64,000 nt of DNA from Arenicellales bacterium (GTDB lineage Bacteria; Pseudomonadota; Gammaproteobacteria; Arenicellales; JAJDZL01), in the NCBI GenBank assembly GCA_951813075.1, contig OX638343.1, positions 1,833,999 through 1,897,998 of the forward strand, given 5' to 3'. The notes below the pieces were generated by a model, which was not told the DNA's origin, ran no database searches, and was given only the letters and a program-made list of their open reading frames with translations. The position numbers and the translations under genes were made by a program. This document shows, piece by piece, positions 60,272 through 64,000 of the stretch. Each line of letters begins with the position of its first letter. Position 1 is the stretch's first letter.

Positions 60272-61921
60272 TCACTCAGCCACCCAGCCAACTTGATCAG
60301 AACTGAGTTCCAGATCCACAGCAGCGGAAATCAAGGCTTGAGTGTAAGCGTCTTGAGGATTGTCGTAAATTTGATCGGTACTGCCTTGCTCGATGACCAA
60401 TCCTTCACGAAGTACGATTACTGAACTAGCCATCGCGCGTACAACAGCAAGATCGTGACTGATAAACATGTATGCCAGAGAATGATTTTTCTGAAGGCGA
60501 CGCAGCAACTCGATAATCTGCGACTGAACAGATCGATCAAGTGCGGATGTCGGTTCATCCAACACAATGAATTTCGGTTTCAGGATAATCGCCCGCGCAA
60601 TCGAGATTCTCTGTCGCTGTCCACCTGAGAATTCATGCGGATAGCGATGACGGGTGTTCGGGTCAAGCTCCACTTCATTCATCACTTCGATGACTCTTTG
60701 TTCCCGCTCGGAATTCGACATTTGCTTCTCGTGTACACGCAACCCTTCCGCAATAATCTCGGAGACCGTCATCCTGGGGCTGAGACTTCCATAGGGGTCC
60801 TGAAACACAATTTGCATTCCACGACGCAGTTCTCGAAGTTCCTTCGACTTCCTTCCCTGAATCTCCTCACCCTCAAACCTTATGCTGCCGCGACTGCCGA
60901 TCAATCTCAACAAAGCCAGTGCGAGTGATGACTTCCCAGAACCGGATTCGCCGACTACACCGACAGTCTCGCCTTTGCGTACCGTCACGCTGACATCATC
61001 CACCGCCTTGATATAACCGACTGTTCTGCGCAAAACACCCCGTCGAACCGGAAACCAGACCCGCACCGATTCCGAGTCGATGACAACCGGTGCTACAGCA
61101 CTCGGTTGCTCCGAACGGCCGGAAGGCTCGGCATCAAGTAACATCCGCGTGTAGGGATGTTGCGGCGACCCGAACACCTGTTTTCGGCTTCCGGTTTCAA
61201 CGAATTCACCATGCCGCATCACGCATATGCGATCCGCCAGCTTGCGTACGATGTTCAAATCATGACTGATCAGTAACATCGACATACCCAATTTTTGCTG
61301 AAGATCGCGAAGCAATGACAGAATCTCTGCCTGTATCGTGACATCCAGCGCGGTCGTCGGTTCATCAGCAATTAAAAGCCCGGGTTCATTGGCAATGGCC
61401 ATGGCGATCATCACCCTTTGACGTTGACCACCAGACAACTGATGTGGATAAGAATTCATGCGTTCCCGCGCATCGCGGATTCTAACCAGTTCCAGCAGTT
61501 CCAGTGAACGTTCGGCCGCGTCAGACTTACTCATGCCTCTATGAATAATCAATGTTTCGCTGACCTGCTTGGATATCGTATGAAGGGGATTCAGGGATGT
61601 CTGCGGTTCCTGAAAGATTATTCCTATGCGATCGCCGCGATAGTCCTGAAGCAATTCCTGCGACGCACCAAGCAATTCCTGATTGTCGTACACAATGCTA
61701 CCTGACGGATGATAAGCACTCGGATATGGCAAAAGCTGCATGATGGAAAGCGCTGTCACAGTTTTTCCTGATCCGCTTTCGCCAACAATCGCGAGCGTCT
61801 CTCCCGGAAGAATGTCAAACGATACATTTTTTACAGCCTCGCTCGTTTCCACAACAGTCTTGAAGGAAACAGACAGATCTCGGACTTCCAGCAATGCAGA
61901 TCTTTCTGGCTTGTTATTCAC
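60272..61921 (-). CDS. yejF: peptide ABC transporter, fused dual ATPase
   Basis: 549 aa with two nucleotide-binding domains in one chain. First: Walker A GESGSGKTV near 46, LSGGQRQRV, LIADEPTTALD. Second: GESGSGKSSLALALL near 328, FSGGQRQRISIARA, FIVLDEPTSALD. This fused form with YejE/YejB permeases matches the YejABEF type importer of E. coli (microcin C and peptide uptake). Starts inside the 3' end of yejE (4-bp overlap), so translationally coupled. Confidence 0.92.
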   Translation of the reverse strand: MNNKPERSALLEVRDLSVSFKTVVETSEAVKNVSFDILPGETLAIVGESGSGKTVTALSIMQLLPYPSAYHPSGSIVYDNQELLGASQELLQDYRGDRIGIIFQEPQTSLNPLHTISKQVSETLIIHRGMSKSDAAERSLELLELVRIRDARERMNSYPHQLSGGQRQRVMIAMAIANEPGLLIADEPTTALDVTIQAEILSLLRDLQQKLGMSMLLISHDLNIVRKLADRICVMRHGEFVETGSRKQVFGSPQHPYTRMLLDAEPSGRSEQPSAVAPVVIDSESVRVWFPVRRGVLRRTVGYIKAVDDVSVTVRKGETVGVVGESGSGKSSLALALLRLIGSRGSIRFEGEEIQGRKSKELRELRRGMQIVFQDPYGSLSPRMTVSEIIAEGLRVHEKQMSNSEREQRVIEVMNEVELDPNTRHRYPHEFSGGQRQRISIARAIILKPKFIVLDEPTSALDRSVQSQIIELLRRLQKNHSLAYMFISHDLAVVRAMASSVIVLREGLVIEQGSTDQIYDNPQDAYTQALISAAVDLELSSDQVGWVAE

Positions 61922-62985
61922 TGTTCAGTTTTCCTCGGGTCAAAAGCCGCCCGCACTGCATCACCGATAAACATCAGCAGGCTGAGCATAATCAGAATGA
62001 CGAAAAAGCCGGTCAACCCCAACCAGGGTGCCTGCAAATTCGCCTTGCCCTGAGCAAGCAACTCGCCTAACGAGGCGGAACCCGGCGGCAATCCGATTCC
62101 AAGAAAATCCAAGGAGGTCAGAACAGTAACCGACCCCGCCAGCGTGAATGGCATGAAAGTCATTGTTGCCACCATCGCGTTCGGCAAAACGTGCTGAAAT
62201 ATTATTCTGGAATTCTTCGCACCCAGCGCCCGAGCCGCCCGTACATAGTCAAAGTTTCGCGCCCGAAGAAACTCCGCTCGCACCACACCGACGAAACCCA
62301 TCCACGAAAACAATAACAATAGCCCCAATAACCACCAGAAATTGGGCTCGACAATACTGGCCAGTATGATAAGTAAGTACAGTGTGGGCAGTCCGGACCA
62401 GACTTCAATGAACCGTTGAAACAGAAGATCCAACCAACCTCCAAAAAATCCCTGTACCGCACCTGCAGCCACACCGATTATCGCGGATATGACAGTGAGG
62501 GTGAATCCGAACAGTACGGATATTCTGAATCCGTATAGCAGTCGGGCCACAACATCCCTTGCTTGATCGTCTGTACCCAGCCAATGCTCCCAGTCGGGTG
62601 ATGATGGTGCCGGCGACGGTAAATTCCAAGCCACCGTCTGATGATCGAAACGTACCACAGTCCAGACAATCCATCCGTCCTGTTGGATCAGTTCCTGCAC
62701 GTACGGATCCTTATAGTCCGCTTCCGCTTCGAAAATACCCCCGAACTCGGTCTCCGGATATGACTGTATGATCGGGAAATAGAAATTATCGTTGAATCTG
62801 ATCAACAACGGCTTGTCGTTGGCAATAAATTCCGAGAAAAGTGAAATACCGAATAACACAAGAAAAACCCACATCGACCAGTAGCCGATTCGATGTGCCC
62901 GAAAACTGTCAATCCTCCGCCGGGTAAGCGGAGAGATCTGCATACCCATGAATCGAGAATGGTTATTGGCCAGCGAGCCCTGCAT
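61918..62985 (-). CDS. yejE: peptide ABC transporter permease
   Basis: About 355 aa from the ATG at 62985; an upstream ATG at 63027 would overlap yejB by about 38 bp, and later ones (62949, 62943) are also possible. Closely follows E. coli YejE: RIGYWSMWVFLVLFGISLFSEFIANDKPLL, then a periplasmic loop with the FGGIFEAEADYKDP region, and the EAA loop RNFDYVRAARALGAKNSRIIFQHVLPNAMVATMTF. Ends AVRAAFDPRKTEQ. Inner-membrane permease, DppC-like. Confidence 0.93.
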   Translation of the reverse strand: MQGSLANNHSRFMGMQISPLTRRRIDSFRAHRIGYWSMWVFLVLFGISLFSEFIANDKPLLIRFNDNFYFPIIQSYPETEFGGIFEAEADYKDPYVQELIQQDGWIVWTVVRFDHQTVAWNLPSPAPSSPDWEHWLGTDDQARDVVARLLYGFRISVLFGFTLTVISAIIGVAAGAVQGFFGGWLDLLFQRFIEVWSGLPTLYLLIILASIVEPNFWWLLGLLLLFSWMGFVGVVRAEFLRARNFDYVRAARALGAKNSRIIFQHVLPNAMVATMTFMPFTLAGSVTVLTSLDFLGIGLPPGSASLGELLAQGKANLQAPWLGLTGFFVILIMLSLLMFIGDAVRAAFDPRKTEQ

Positions 62986-62989
62986 CTTA

Positions 62990-64000
62990 TCAGGTTTCCC
63001 TCGACTCAAAATCAATACGCGGGTCAATGAACATGTACATCAGATCCCCAAACAGGTTCATCACCAGACCGAGTAGTGAGAAAAAGTAAAGTGTCGCGAA
63101 CATCACTGGATAATCTCGCTCAAACGCCGCCTCGAATCCCAGCAAGCCCAACCCATCCAGCGAGAAAATGATCTCGATCAGCAAGGATCCCGTAAACAGG
63201 ATCGAGATGAATGCACTCGGGAATCCGGCAATAACGATCAGCATCGCATTGCGAAATACATGACCATAAAGGACGCGGCGTTCCGTCAGTCCCTTGGCTC
63301 TGGCGGTCAGGACAAACTGCTGGCTGATCTGGTCAAGAAATGAGTTTTTCGTCAGAATCGCAAGTCCGGCGAATCCACCGATCACCATTGCAACCACAGG
63401 CAAGGCAATATGCCAGAAATAATCCAAAATCCGATGTGGCCAGGACAGACTGTCCCAGTTGTCGGATGTCAGTCCACCGAGCGGGAACCAATCCAGATAG
63501 CTGCCGCCGGCAAAAACCACCAATAGCAGCACCGCAAACAGAAATCCTGGTATGGCGGTTCCCATGATCACTGCCACCGTCGTCCAGGCATCAAATCGAC
63601 TGCCGTCACGCGTCGCCTTGAGTACGCCGAGAGGAATAGAAATCAGATACACCAGAAGTGTCGTCCACAAGCCTAGAGAGATCGACACCGGCATCTTGTC
63701 CAAAACAAGATCTGTAACTTGCTGATCCCTAAAGTAGCTGCTACCGAAATCAAAAAAGATGTAGTTCTTAATCATTTGGACAAAGCGGATATGCAACGGC
63801 TGGTCGAAGCCAAATCGCTTTTCAAGTTCCGCAATGAAATCCGGATCCAGTCCTTGTGCGCCGCGGTACCTGCTGGCCTTGCTCTCTAAAACGATCGAAA
63901 CACCGGTAGTGTCCAGCTGCTCGATTGTCTCGCCGGTTCCGGTGCGCGTGACACGCTCGACAATATCGCCACCGACACCAGTGATTTCGGCAATGATTTG
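62990..64000 (-). CDS. yejB: peptide ABC transporter permease (5' end beyond window)
   Basis: Minus-strand frame open from 62990 to the window edge; an ATG at 63796 is internal because upstream codons ([15 protein letters not shown] … [19 protein letters not shown]) still match YejB. DppB-like permease: [37 protein letters not shown], and the EAA loop [34 protein letters not shown]. The yejA binding protein would lie further right if present. Confidence 0.9.
   Translation of the reverse strand, partial: QIIAEITGVGGDIVERVTRTGTGETIEQLDTTGVSIVLESKASRYRGAQGLDPDFIAELEKRFGFDQPLHIRFVQMIKNYIFFDFGSSYFRDQQVTDLVLDKMPVSISLGLWTTLLVYLISIPLGVLKATRDGSRFDAWTTVAVIMGTAIPGFLFAVLLLVVFAGGSYLDWFPLGGLTSDNWDSLSWPHRILDYFWHIALPVVAMVIGGFAGLAILTKNSFLDQISQQFVLTARAKGLTERRVLYGHVFRNAMLIVIAGFPSAFISILFTGSLLIEIIFSLDGLGLLGFEAAFERDYPVMFATLYFFSLLGLVMNLFGDLMYMFIDPRIDFESRET

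Overview
The window reads as a chromosomal segment of a gammaproteobacterium. The complete F-type ATP synthase operon (atpI-B-E-F-H-A-G-D-C) is followed by glmU and glmS, an order typical of Gammaproteobacteria. The backbone genes look moderately AT-rich. Eleven intact ankyrin-repeat (ANK) genes, PDDEXK-type nuclease genes, Uma2 proteins and decayed IS fragments suggest a symbiont or another host- or community-associated bacterium. That lifestyle is inference, not something read directly.

Layout. 1-9.4 kb: end of a glyA-soxB sarcosine-oxidation operon (sarcosine to glycine plus one-carbon units), bolA, a conserved hypothetical gene, a minus-strand trio (zinc alcohol dehydrogenase, MaoC-like hydratase, ferredoxin-like Fe-S protein), a glycerophosphodiester phosphodiesterase, a DUF4143-type ATPase, and decayed Uma2 and NYN-nuclease remnants. 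9.6-13.1 kb: a minus-strand tupA-tupB-tupC-mobA-mobB operon for oxyanion (tungstate or molybdate) import and molybdopterin-guanine-dinucleotide maturation. 13.3-15.5 kb: gpsA and an intact Uma2 gene.

16.4-38.1 kb is the striking part: a GC-rich, roughly palindromic island in which a set of ANK and nuclease genes is laid out as an imperfect inverted duplication. The best-preserved unit (33.4-37.8 kb, right arm) is two divergent operons whose nuclease 5' ends overlap: ANK299 <- nucB | nucA -> ANK571. Degraded versions of the same units recur elsewhere in the island. The order nuclease-then-ANK is kept in every copy I can read. I interpret these as toxin/immunity-like cassettes (nuclease plus ANK partner) amplified by inverted and tandem duplication and now partly pseudogenised. 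This is a hypothesis drawn from gene order and motifs. A further ANK gene (746 aa, AT-richer) flanks the island.

40.9-45.3 kb: a membrane protein fused to a spermidine-synthase-like domain, and a ChaN-type protein. 45.3-53.8 kb: atp operon and glmU. 53.97-56.35 kb: an insertion between glmU and glmS in which 278-bp inverted copies of the 5' end of an IS, each with the same nonsense codon in its transposase, flank a secreted ANK protein gene, so the whole looks like a composite-transposon-like unit. 56.4-64 kb: glmS, a bidirectional terminator, an ammonium transporter with a small membrane protein, and a yejBEF-type peptide ABC importer running off the right edge. I found no tRNA, rRNA or CRISPR array.
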